Part shown: in pieces, positions 56,165-62,786 of the stretch
Layout: every line of letters begins with the position of its first letter
Position numbering within the stretch: position 1 is the first letter of the stretch
NCBI RefSeq assembly: GCF_000196015.1
Contig: NC_007973.1
Location: forward strand, 868,001-932,000
Length of the DNA: 64,000 bases
Direction: 5' to 3'
Origin: Cupriavidus metallidurans CH34
GTDB lineage: Bacteria; Pseudomonadota; Gammaproteobacteria; Burkholderiales; Burkholderiaceae
Notes under the pieces: model-generated
What the model was told of the DNA's origin: nothing
Seen by the model: only the letters and a program-made list of their open reading frames with translations
Databases searched by the model: none
Translations under genes and position numbers: made by a program

Positions 56165-57373
56165 ATGCAGCTGACACTCACGGAAACGCAGACGTTGCTC
56201 GAGAGCAGTGCGCTGCATTGGCTGGCGGGCAATGCCGACGACATCCGGCAGGCCAGGGATGCGCGCGCGTACTGGCCAGCGTTCGCGGAAATGGGCTGGC
56301 TCGCCCTGCCATTTGCCGACGCCGATGGCGGCTTCGGCGGTGGCCCGATCGAGGTGGGGTTGCTCATGCGGGCGTTCGGCCGGTATCGCGTGGCAGCGCC
56401 CGGTTATCGGAGTGGCGTGCTGATGGCCGGCAAGCTCATCGCGGCACTGGGAAGCATGCAGCAGCGCGATACCTGGCTGGCGCCGCTGATCACAGGCGAG
56501 CGCTGTCTTGCGATGGCTCATACGGAGCCGGGGCGTGAAGACCCATGGGCGATGCCGGCGACCACGGCGACATGGGATCCGCGCGGCGAGCGATGGACGC
56601 TGCGCGGGAAGAAGTCGCTGGTTACGGGTGGGGCGGATGCCGATGCTCTGGTGATCAGCGCCTCGATTCATGCTGAGGGCGAACATCCTCGAATCGGCTT
56701 GTTCATCGTTCCGTCGGATGCTGACGGCATGACGTCGCGCGCATGCCTGGTCGCGGACGGCAGCCGCGCGGCAGACCTCGTGCTCGACGAGGTTTATCTG
56801 CCGGATGACGCCCGCTTGGGTCAAAACGCTCCCGAGCAGGAGATCGCCGAGGGCTTCATGACGATCGTTGCGGAGGCGTTGGTCGCTTCCTGCTGGGAAG
56901 CTGCTGGCGCGATGCGAGCGGCGCTGGAAGCAACCGTGTCTCACGTCACGCAGCGTGAACAGTTCGGTCGGCCGCTCTCCGCCCTGCAATCGGTACAGCA
57001 CGGGCTTGCCGAAATGGCGGTCTGCTGCGAGGAAGCGGGTGCCGCTTGCGAACTGGCCGCGCTTCGCATCGCTGCGGACCGGCGGCTGGCACGCGATGCG
57101 GCATCGCTAGCCCAGTCCTGTACGGGCCGTGCCGCACGCTATGTTGCCGCCCAGGCCGTGCAGTTGCATGGGGGGATGGGCGTTTCGGAGGAGCTTCACG
57201 TAGCAGCGTTGTTCCGGCTGCTGACGCGCTTCCGGTTGCAGGATGGCCATGCCGACTGGCATTCGATGCAATTGGGGAATGACATGTACACCGGCGACTG
57301 GCGCATGAGCCAGACCTTGCTTGATCCGGCGACATCTGGCCAGGCTGTGGCGGCATATGCGGAGGCACACTGA
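56165..57373 (+). CDS. Acyl-CoA dehydrogenase family protein (subunit 1 of adjacent pair)
   Basis: 402 residues with N-terminal helical, middle beta and C-terminal helical ACAD domains. ALPFADADGGFGGGPIEVGLLM, AHTEPGREDPW and ERWTLRGKKSLVTGG are recognisable; the C-terminal QREQFGRPLSALQSVQHGLAEM and QLHGGMGVSEEL segments bind FAD. A Glu at the usual C-terminal catalytic place is not certain. Starts three bases after the Bug gene and overlaps the next ACAD gene by one base, so the two may form a heteromer. Confidence 0.92.
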   Translation: MQLTLTETQTLLESSALHWLAGNADDIRQARDARAYWPAFAEMGWLALPFADADGGFGGGPIEVGLLMRAFGRYRVAAPGYRSGVLMAGKLIAALGSMQQRDTWLAPLITGERCLAMAHTEPGREDPWAMPATTATWDPRGERWTLRGKKSLVTGGADADALVISASIHAEGEHPRIGLFIVPSDADGMTSRACLVADGSRAADLVLDEVYLPDDARLGQNAPEQEIAEGFMTIVAEALVASCWEAAGAMRAALEATVSHVTQREQFGRPLSALQSVQHGLAEMAVCCEEAGAACELAALRIAADRRLARDAASLAQSCTGRAARYVAAQAVQLHGGMGVSEELHVAALFRLLTRFRLQDGHADWHSMQLGNDMYTGDWRMSQTLLDPATSGQAVAAYAEAH

Positions 57374-58569
57374 TGGATCTGCTGTTGACACCCGAACTTG
57401 TCGAGTTTCGGGACACCGTACGCGCTTTCCTGCGCGAGCATCTGCCTGCGGAACTGCGTCGGGGGCAGCAACTCACGACGGCGATGTATCCGGAGCCGGA
57501 AATCTCGGGCCCGTGGCAGGCACGTCTGCGTGAGCGTGGATGGCTCGTCCCACTGTGGCCCAGGGAGTGGGGCGGCACGGGATGGAGCAGTATCGAACGA
57601 TTCATCTTCGAAACGGAATGCGCACTCGCTGGCGCGCCGCTTGTCCATCCGATGGGGGTGAGGCTGGTCGGGCCGGTGATACTGCGATACGGCACCGAGG
57701 CGCAAAAGCAGACATATCTGTCGCGCATCCTTTCCGGGCAGGACTACTGGTGCCAGGGATTCTCGGAGCCCGGCGCCGGTTCTGATCTGGCATCGCTGCG
57801 AACCCGTGCCGTACGCGATGGTGACCACTACGTCATCAACGGCAGCAAGTTGTGGACGACCCACGCCCACCACGCGAATCGCATGTTCGCACTCGTGCGC
57901 ACCAGCACCGAAGGGCGGCGGCAGGAGGGCATCAGCTTCATTCTTATCGACATGGAAACGCCCGGGATCTCGGTTCGCCCGATTCCAACCATAGGTGGCG
58001 ACCATGACGTCAACGAAGTGTTCTTCGACAACGTGCGCGTGCCCGTCGCCAACCGCATCGGCGCGGAGAACGAAGGCTGGCAGTGCGCGCGCTATCTGCT
58101 GGAGTTCGAGCGCGGGGCCGGCATCTTCAGTCCTCGCCTGCGCTCGCAACTCAAGCGGATCGGCGACGTGCTGGCGAGAGAGGCACAGTGTGATGGCGAT
58201 ACCACTGTCACTGCCTTGCGGCGGCTCCGGTTCGGAGAGGTGCGCGCCGATCTCGACGCCTTCGAGATGCTCGAATTGAAGACGATGTGTTCGGTGGCGC
58301 CGGGTGAGAGCCCCGGTCCGGTGGCGTCGGTCCTGAAGCTCCGCGCCAGCAGGCTGCGGCAGGCAATCAGCGAAATGGGGACGACGGTTGTTGGCGCCGA
58401 GAGCTTGCGATGGCGCGCGGACGACGCCCACGATGAGGAGCCTTCCGAAGACGAGGTGTTGCGCGCGTGTTTGCTGCCTGACTTCCTCAATGCGCGGGCC
58501 TACACGATCTTCGGCGGTGCGGCCGAGGTCCAGTTGGGCATTATCGCGAAGTCCTGCCTGGGGGCCTGA
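57373..58569 (+). CDS. Acyl-CoA dehydrogenase family protein (subunit 2 of adjacent pair)
   Basis: 398 residues. RERGWLVPLWPREWGGTGWS, QGFSEPGAGSDLASLRTRAV and YVINGSKLWTTHAHHANRMF mark the ACAD core and FAD site; NEGWQCARYLLEFERG follows. The C-terminal FGGAAEVQLGIIAKSCLG keeps the FAD-contact block. Its relation to the preceding ACAD by a TGATG overlap resembles heterotetrameric ACAD pairs known in steroid side-chain catabolism; this is an analogy. It introduces the 2,3-double bond before hydration by the operon's hydratase. Confidence 0.92.
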   Translation: MDLLLTPELVEFRDTVRAFLREHLPAELRRGQQLTTAMYPEPEISGPWQARLRERGWLVPLWPREWGGTGWSSIERFIFETECALAGAPLVHPMGVRLVGPVILRYGTEAQKQTYLSRILSGQDYWCQGFSEPGAGSDLASLRTRAVRDGDHYVINGSKLWTTHAHHANRMFALVRTSTEGRRQEGISFILIDMETPGISVRPIPTIGGDHDVNEVFFDNVRVPVANRIGAENEGWQCARYLLEFERGAGIFSPRLRSQLKRIGDVLAREAQCDGDTTVTALRRLRFGEVRADLDAFEMLELKTMCSVAPGESPGPVASVLKLRASRLRQAISEMGTTVVGAESLRWRADDAHDEEPSEDEVLRACLLPDFLNARAYTIFGGAAEVQLGIIAKSCLGA

Positions 58570-58795
58570 TTCGGTGGAGCCGCCCGGGAGGCGGGCATAT
58601 GCCGAGGGCAGTCCGACCGTCCGACTGTTTGCGAACGGAGGAATCTGGCGGAAGCGGTGTCCGTCGAGCGGTTGGCTGCAATCGGCTTGTACAAACCAGT
58701 TTGGTTCTCGTGTATTACAACTCGCCCAACCACATGGATCGGGTTCAGGCCCTTGGCGTGCTTGCCGATCTGTCTATCTATCCGACGAGGCACTG
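58570..58795. other. Gap after acyl-CoA operon holding the left att-like repeat
   Basis: 226 bp without a credible gene except the left copy of the tRNA-Ser 3' end (58646-58659). A CCGCCCGGGAGGCGGGC hairpin at about 58580-58596 could end the acyl-CoA operon transcript, though no T-run follows. Confidence 0.4.
58646..58659. repeat. attL-like direct repeat (copy of tRNA-Ser 3' end)
   Basis: TGGCGGAAGCGGTG, identical in sequence and orientation to 61831-61844. A weaker TCGA match follows at the same offset in both copies. Confidence 0.65.
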
Positions 58796-58969
58796 ATGGA
58801 ACAAGGTACCAAGCACGACGAAGAACCGAAGGACGAGCGCGGGTTGACCGCAAGGGATCGTGTGCGTCTGGTCAACTCGTACTTCGAGCGAATGGAGGCG
58901 CGTCAGGAGCAGCGGGCAAATGACCTGGCACTGTTGCAGGTAATTGGCTCGCTCCTGAAGAATCGGTAA
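58796..58969 (+). CDS. Small charged hypothetical protein (57 aa)
   Basis: 57 residues, MEQGTKHDEEPKDERGLTAR..., rich in Glu, Arg, Lys and Asp, with a predicted helical part (LVNSYFERMEARQEQRANDLALLQVIGSLLKNR) that could dimerise or act as an adaptor. The ATG follows GACGAGG. Its stop TAATG overlaps the start of the next gene, so translation is coupled. No family recognised; lies in the tRNA-Ser mini-island. Confidence 0.55.
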   Translation: MEQGTKHDEEPKDERGLTARDRVRLVNSYFERMEARQEQRANDLALLQVIGSLLKNR

Positions 58970-59226
58970 TGCGTGCGCGAGTTAGTCTGACCACACTGCG
59001 GCGGCTTGATCGGGTCGAGCTGGCCCGCAGCGTGAACCGTCCGCGTGGCGAGTGGCCGCCTACGATGGGCGTCGATGAATGGGAAGCCAAAGCGACGGAG
59101 TACCTTGCCCGGCTGTGTGGTCAAGAAGACTTGCCCGCTCCGCCGCCCGTCGCTAACCACAACGACGTGACGCACCGGTACAAGCCGAGTGCGTTCATGC
59201 ACGGCATTGAGGTCGGTGGCAAATGA
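58969..59226 (+). CDS. Hypothetical protein (85 aa)
   Basis: 85 residues beginning MRARVSLTTLRRLDRVELAR, with a WPPTMGVDEWEAKATEYLARL helix and a Pro-rich middle. No signal or membrane segment. Its ATG overlaps the stop of the 57-residue gene by one base, and a terminator hairpin follows at 59351. The two look like a small operon of phage or plasmid style, but I recognise no family. Confidence 0.5.
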   Translation: MRARVSLTTLRRLDRVELARSVNRPRGEWPPTMGVDEWEAKATEYLARLCGQEDLPAPPPVANHNDVTHRYKPSAFMHGIEVGGK

Positions 59227-59350
59227 ACTGAGAAACGTCAGTGCCTTTTGAGGCGGGCACTGTCGCAGTCGAGTCGTAGGAAACCGTCGCTCGTTAATCC
59301 AACGGGCCCAGCAGCAGGGCAGTCCATGCGTTGCCTGATGTTGCCTTCAG

Positions 59351-59375
59351 CGGGTGCCATGTGGCACCCGTTTTC
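59351..59375 (+). terminator. Terminator after small island genes
   Basis: CGGGTGCC and GGCACCCG flank ATGT, followed by TTTTCGTTT. It closes the 58796-59226 pair and separates it from the convergent protease gene. Confidence 0.75.
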
Positions 59376-59472
59376 GTTTGTGTGGCTGCGCGGCGATAGC
59401 GGGCGGCTGGGGCCGCGATCACCACAGGGCCGTGGCTAGGGCACGGGCGGCCCGGCGTGGGGCTTGTAGTGA

Positions 59473-60363
59473 CTATGCTTGTGGCGCCAAATCAGCCGCC
59501 ACTTGCGGTGCCGTCGTATCGACGTTGTGAGCCTTTAGAAAAGCGTCAATGGTTTCGACTACAGTGCCGGCCTTGAACACAATGCCAAGGTCAATCATCT
59601 CTTGCTGTTGTGCCATTGGTTGAACCTGGGTGGGGATCGGCACGGGGATGATCTGATTCAAATGGGTGCGGAAGAAGACGGCAGCGATGACTCCGACAAA
59701 GTAGAAGCGCGAACCGATGGCGAGTCCACCGTCTTTCGTCGCAAAGGAGCCTTGGTTGAGGATGAAGACGGGACTGCCGCTAGAGCCGCCGAATACCGAT
59801 GCGTCGATTAGAAACCGGGGAGTACCTTCGAAGTCGACCTCCATGGGGCTTGCAGTTGTTCCGCGGCGAGCAACGGGAAGGAGGTTCTTACTGTCCCAGA
59901 TCCCATTCGGATAACCGATGAACGTTACAGGCTCTACAGCGTCCAATTCCGCAAGTTGCTGCTGCGTGGGAATCATGCTCGTTTCCACGGCACGGAAAAA
60001 TAGATCGGTTCCGTGATGTTGCTTCACGAATTCGAGCAATGGGACCAGCGGGCAGATGGCAATATCAACATCTTGATCGGGATGCCCAAACCACATACTC
60101 TGCCAATCCTGCTGACCTATATGCAGATTGAATCCGTCACCCAGCGTGGGCTGTCCATCCTTCTGCTTTAAGAATGAGAAGCGTCCCTCGCGCATGCCCG
60201 TCACGACATGCTTGTTCGTCACGACGAAAAGGGCCTGTTTGTCTCCTCCGAACTTGTGGCCGAAGAAGAATCCGGTGCCGGAGCCGCTCGAGCCATTGGC
60301 TGCCACGGTGTCGATTCGTACCGTGCTGAAGAAGAGCTGTTCAGAAATGGTTTTGACTTGCAC
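59473..60363 (-). CDS. Cytoplasmic trypsin-like serine protease
   Basis: 296 residues of the trypsin-like (S1/HtrA-type) fold without a signal peptide, PDZ or membrane segment. The triad can be placed: His52 in FVVTNKHVVTG, Asp100 in DQDVDIAIC, and Ser195 in VFGGSSGSPVF. The N-terminal GSGTGFFFG loop and FIGYPNG are typical. Solitary cytoplasmic proteases of this kind are often encoded in bacterial conflict systems, where they act as effectors. It lies 91 bp downstream of the 65-residue gene on the same strand. Confidence 0.85.
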   Translation of the reverse strand: MQVKTISEQLFFSTVRIDTVAANGSSGSGTGFFFGHKFGGDKQALFVVTNKHVVTGMREGRFSFLKQKDGQPTLGDGFNLHIGQQDWQSMWFGHPDQDVDIAICPLVPLLEFVKQHHGTDLFFRAVETSMIPTQQQLAELDAVEPVTFIGYPNGIWDSKNLLPVARRGTTASPMEVDFEGTPRFLIDASVFGGSSGSPVFILNQGSFATKDGGLAIGSRFYFVGVIAAVFFRTHLNQIIPVPIPTQVQPMAQQQEMIDLGIVFKAGTVVETIDAFLKAHNVDTTAPQVAADLAPQA

Positions 60364-60454
60364 GCGGACTTCCTATCTAGGGGAGGGTGGAGTTGCAGTA
60401 AGTCAGGATTCGATCGCTCGATTTGCCACCGAGCGATGCGTCTGAATGGTAGGG

Positions 60455-60652
60455 CTATTTCTTGTCAGCAGCGGGTGGGCGGTGCTTCTGGACGATTGCG
60501 CGGATTTCCGCGTCGAGGCTGGCCTGGTCCTGCCTACGCTTGGCTTCTGCCGATCTCTGCGCCTCTGCACCTTTCGGGTCGAACTTTCCACTAACGTAGT
60601 TCGCGGAGTTCTCCTCCGGAAAGTCCTCGAAGTATTCCGACCATTCACCCAT
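60455..60652 (-). CDS. Small charged hypothetical protein (65 aa)
   Basis: 65 residues, MGEWSEYFEDFPEENSANYV..., acidic and aromatic at the N-terminus and with a charged helix (AQRSAEAKRRQDQASLDAEI) towards the C-terminus. The ATG at 60652 follows AAGGGG at a good distance, favouring it over 60724. It sits between the HEPN-type gene and the protease gene on one strand; a role as partner, inhibitor or protease target is possible but unproven. No family recognised. Confidence 0.6.
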   Translation of the reverse strand: MGEWSEYFEDFPEENSANYVSGKFDPKGAEAQRSAEAKRRQDQASLDAEIRAIVQKHRPPAADKK

Positions 60653-60871
60653 AGCTGACCCCTTATTCGCGTTGTGTGGTGTGCTAAGAATCGGCCAAGC
60701 TGTTGCTGATGTCAACGACAGCAACAGTGCAGTCTACAAGGAACGGCAAACCCTGAATTTGTCGGGCTTGCCAGCTAACTGCTTTGCTGCCCTTGTGGTT
60801 CGGTCGGTTGGACTTGCCGCACTCTAGCCCATTGCGAGCAGGGCGGCAGCCAAGCACTGCGCGTAGGTCGC

Positions 60872-61795
60872 TTATTTCGTTGTTTGGTGTGCTTCCACCA
60901 TGAATAGGATGGTCGTTGCCGTGAGGTTCAACGTGTACCGTGCCAAGTATTCGGGCACAGCAACAGGGTCGGTACCTTGCCCGTGGCCACCGTTCTTGTT
61001 TCGTACGGTCGGGACGCCGCTTTCGAGCAGGGAGCGAATGGACGAGAACTGCGAGTCGAAGTACGCAGGAAACAAACCATTGCTCATGCAGGTGGAGATT
61101 AGATTCTTCGCCGTGTCCGTTGGTTGTGTCCGCCAACCACGCAGACTGCAAATGGTCTTCATGGTGCTCTCAAATGCCTTCAGCGCGTCAACAAGGCACT
61201 CTTTGTAGCGCCCGTGCCGATAGTGCTCGTGGGCCTTCAGGAACTCTTCGTTCGCACCCTGGAAGCCCTTGTCACGCAGCACCGCTAGCGTTGGCTTAAC
61301 TGCCTCCGCATGCAGGAACTCAGAATCGACGCGGATGATTTCACCGGACTCGAACTGGTAGCCGACTCCATGCTCCTTGAAGCGCTCATTGAGTTCAGCA
61401 ACTGCCTCGGCAGTGTCGAGCTTTCGGCGGGTGTTGTTCAGATACGACCAGTTATCTGGAATGAATGAATGGATGATCTTGAAGCACAGTTCGACAACAT
61501 CCAATGCACGCTCAACAGACGGCTCCTGCAGGAAGAAATTGAAGACGGACTCTTGATCGGATTTAGGGTACTTGATCAGTTCAAACACCCCAAACTCCCG
61601 GCAGAGAGTTTGCTTTACAAACTCGTACGCCTTTCCTGCGTGGTCAGAGCCGTAGTTGTCAGTGCCAAAGGCATCACTAATAATGTGAACGATCTGAACT
61701 CGCAGCGGATTCGGTAGCTCGTCGTAAGCGTAGACGTCCGGCATTTCGCCGCGAGCACGTTTCTGACGTTTGGAAAACAGATCGAAGACGCCCAC
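60872..61795 (-). CDS. AbiJ-NTD4/STM4504-like protein with C-terminal HEPN (Abi-C) domain
   Basis: 307 residues. The N-terminus (GVFDLFSKRQKRARGEMPDV then YDELPNPLRVQIVHII) matches, from memory, the AbiJ_NTD4/STM4504-CBY_0614 family. The C-terminal part (about 185-305) is helical with LFPAYFDSQFSSIRSLL and the HEPN ribonuclease motif Arg265-x5-His271 in VRNKNGGHGQG. HEPN-Abi proteins are RNases that stop growth on phage infection. The gene abuts tRNA-Ser with 35 bp between, heads the minus-strand island genes and has a good start at 61795. Confidence 0.85.
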   Translation of the reverse strand: MGVFDLFSKRQKRARGEMPDVYAYDELPNPLRVQIVHIISDAFGTDNYGSDHAGKAYEFVKQTLCREFGVFELIKYPKSDQESVFNFFLQEPSVERALDVVELCFKIIHSFIPDNWSYLNNTRRKLDTAEAVAELNERFKEHGVGYQFESGEIIRVDSEFLHAEAVKPTLAVLRDKGFQGANEEFLKAHEHYRHGRYKECLVDALKAFESTMKTICSLRGWRTQPTDTAKNLISTCMSNGLFPAYFDSQFSSIRSLLESGVPTVRNKNGGHGQGTDPVAVPEYLARYTLNLTATTILFMVEAHQTTK

Positions 61796-61830
61796 AACCT
61801 ATCCTCAGTGGCTATGTGACATTCGTGAAA

Positions 61831-61844
61831 TGGCGGAAGCGGTG
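61831..61844. repeat. attR-like direct repeat (3' end of tRNA-Ser)
   Basis: TGGCGGAAGCGGTG, the reverse complement of the last 14 nucleotides of the tRNA including CCA. Identical to 58646-58659. Confidence 0.65.
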
Positions 61845-61920
61845 AGATTCGAACTCACGGATGGGTCACCCCATCGGCAGTTTTCAAGACTGCTGCCTTA
61901 AACCACTCGGCCACGCTTCC
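61831..61920 (-). tRNA. tRNA-Ser(UGA)
   Basis: 90 nucleotides on the minus strand with encoded CCA. Acceptor GGAAGCG/CGCTTCC, D-arm GGCCGAGTGG, anticodon loop CTTGAAA with anticodon TGA, a long variable arm (GATGGGGTGACCCATC) as in class II tRNAs, and T-loop GTTCGAATC. The gene is intact, as expected when an element inserts at its 3' end and restores it. Confidence 0.97.
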
Positions 61921-62079
61921 GGTGTCTGGAAGATTTGCGGGCATTGTAGCGTGACAGCGCGTATGCCCGGCCGCGCATTATACAGGGATGCGCGGGCTGG
62001 CAGTATCATGATGGAGTGGATTCGCTGTTTTGGAGTCGTTCTTCGAGTTGTCCGACTCAGCGGAACCTTGTCAGCCCAT

Positions 62080-62101
62080 CGCGCCTCCTAAGAGAGGCGC
62101 G
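62080..62101 (+). other. Hairpin in leader of glycine-zipper lipoprotein gene
   Basis: CGCGCCTC and GAGGCGCG flank CTAAGA, a perfect 8-bp stem 59 bp upstream of the ATG at 62160. No T-run. Possible mRNA-stabilising or regulatory element. Confidence 0.35.
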
Positions 62102-62159
62102 AATGCAGTCTCATACTGCAGGTTCGCTGTTTGTACAGGCGATTTGAGGAGAATACTTC

Positions 62160-62678
62160 ATGCAAGAACAACGTAAACCGTGGCAGGTCCTTGGTGCTGC
62201 CGGTGCTCTGGCGCTGGTGGCCGGACTGGCCGGTTGTGCGCAGCCGGGCTATGGCGGTTACGGCAACTACAGCACGGCGCCGCCGCCGACTGGTTATCAA
62301 CAGCCGGGAACCAACACCTATCAGGCGCCTGCCGGTTCGGTGTTCGTGGGTCGCGTGGAATCGATCGAGCCGGTCCAGACCACGCAGGGCAGCTCGGGCA
62401 TTCTGGGCACCGTGATTGGTGGTGCAGCCGGCGGTTTGCTTGGACACCAGATCGGTGGCGGTTCTGGCCAGACCGTGGCAACGATCGTCGGCGCGGTGGG
62501 TGGCGCAGTGGCGGGTAATCAGATCGAGAAGCGGGCCGGGTCGAACACCAGCACTGCGTATCGCGTCAATGTCCGACTGGACGATGGCCGCGTGGCGACG
62601 GTGACGCAAAGCAATATCGGCAACCTGCGCGTCGGCGATCGCGCGCGAGTGGCCAACGATATGGCGACGGCGTACTAA
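62160..62678 (+). CDS. Glycine-zipper 2TM outer-membrane lipoprotein (SlyB-like)
   Basis: 172 residues. Lipobox AGLAGC with Cys26; a Tyr/Gly/Pro-rich linker; then the glycine-zipper pair GILGTVIGGAAGGLLGHQIG and IVGAVGGAVAGNQIEKR (about 80-125), and a C-terminal small beta domain (YRVNVRLDDGRVATVTQSN). This is the 17-kDa antigen/SlyB/PcP family that supports outer-membrane integrity. Strong GAGGAGAATAC site before ATG 62160. A bidirectional terminator follows. Confidence 0.93.
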   Translation: MQEQRKPWQVLGAAGALALVAGLAGCAQPGYGGYGNYSTAPPPTGYQQPGTNTYQAPAGSVFVGRVESIEPVQTTQGSSGILGTVIGGAAGGLLGHQIGGGSGQTVATIVGAVGGAVAGNQIEKRAGSNTSTAYRVNVRLDDGRVATVTQSNIGNLRVGDRARVANDMATAY

Positions 62679-62708
62679 GCCGATCGGATATCTCGATACA
62701 TCGGCAAA

Positions 62709-62742
62709 AGAAAACGCCACGCGGCAATCGCGTGGCGTTTTT
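62709..62742. terminator. Bidirectional terminator between lipoprotein and hemW
   Basis: AAAACGCCACGCG and CGCGTGGCGTTTTT flank GCAAT. Works for both converging genes. Confidence 0.93.
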
Positions 62743-62786
62743 CATTCTGGCTCGACGCTCTCGTTGCGTCGTCCGTGTGGGCAACC

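Larger units (their letters stand above)
58646..61830. mobile_element. Putative mini-island at tRNA-Ser, no integrase
   Basis: 3.2 kb bounded on the left by a perfect 14-bp copy of the tRNA-Ser 3' end and on the right by the tRNA gene itself, the pattern left by site-specific integration. By eye the 59.4-61.8 kb part is richer in A and T than the flanks. It holds five genes: two small coupled plus-strand ones, and on the minus strand an AbiJ-like HEPN protein, a 65-residue protein and a trypsin-like protease. No recombinase is present, so it is a satellite, a remnant or mobilised in trans. Confidence 0.6.

Noticed and set aside
61861..62091. 76-residue plus-strand frame over tRNA-Ser
   Set aside because: Runs through the tRNA gene.
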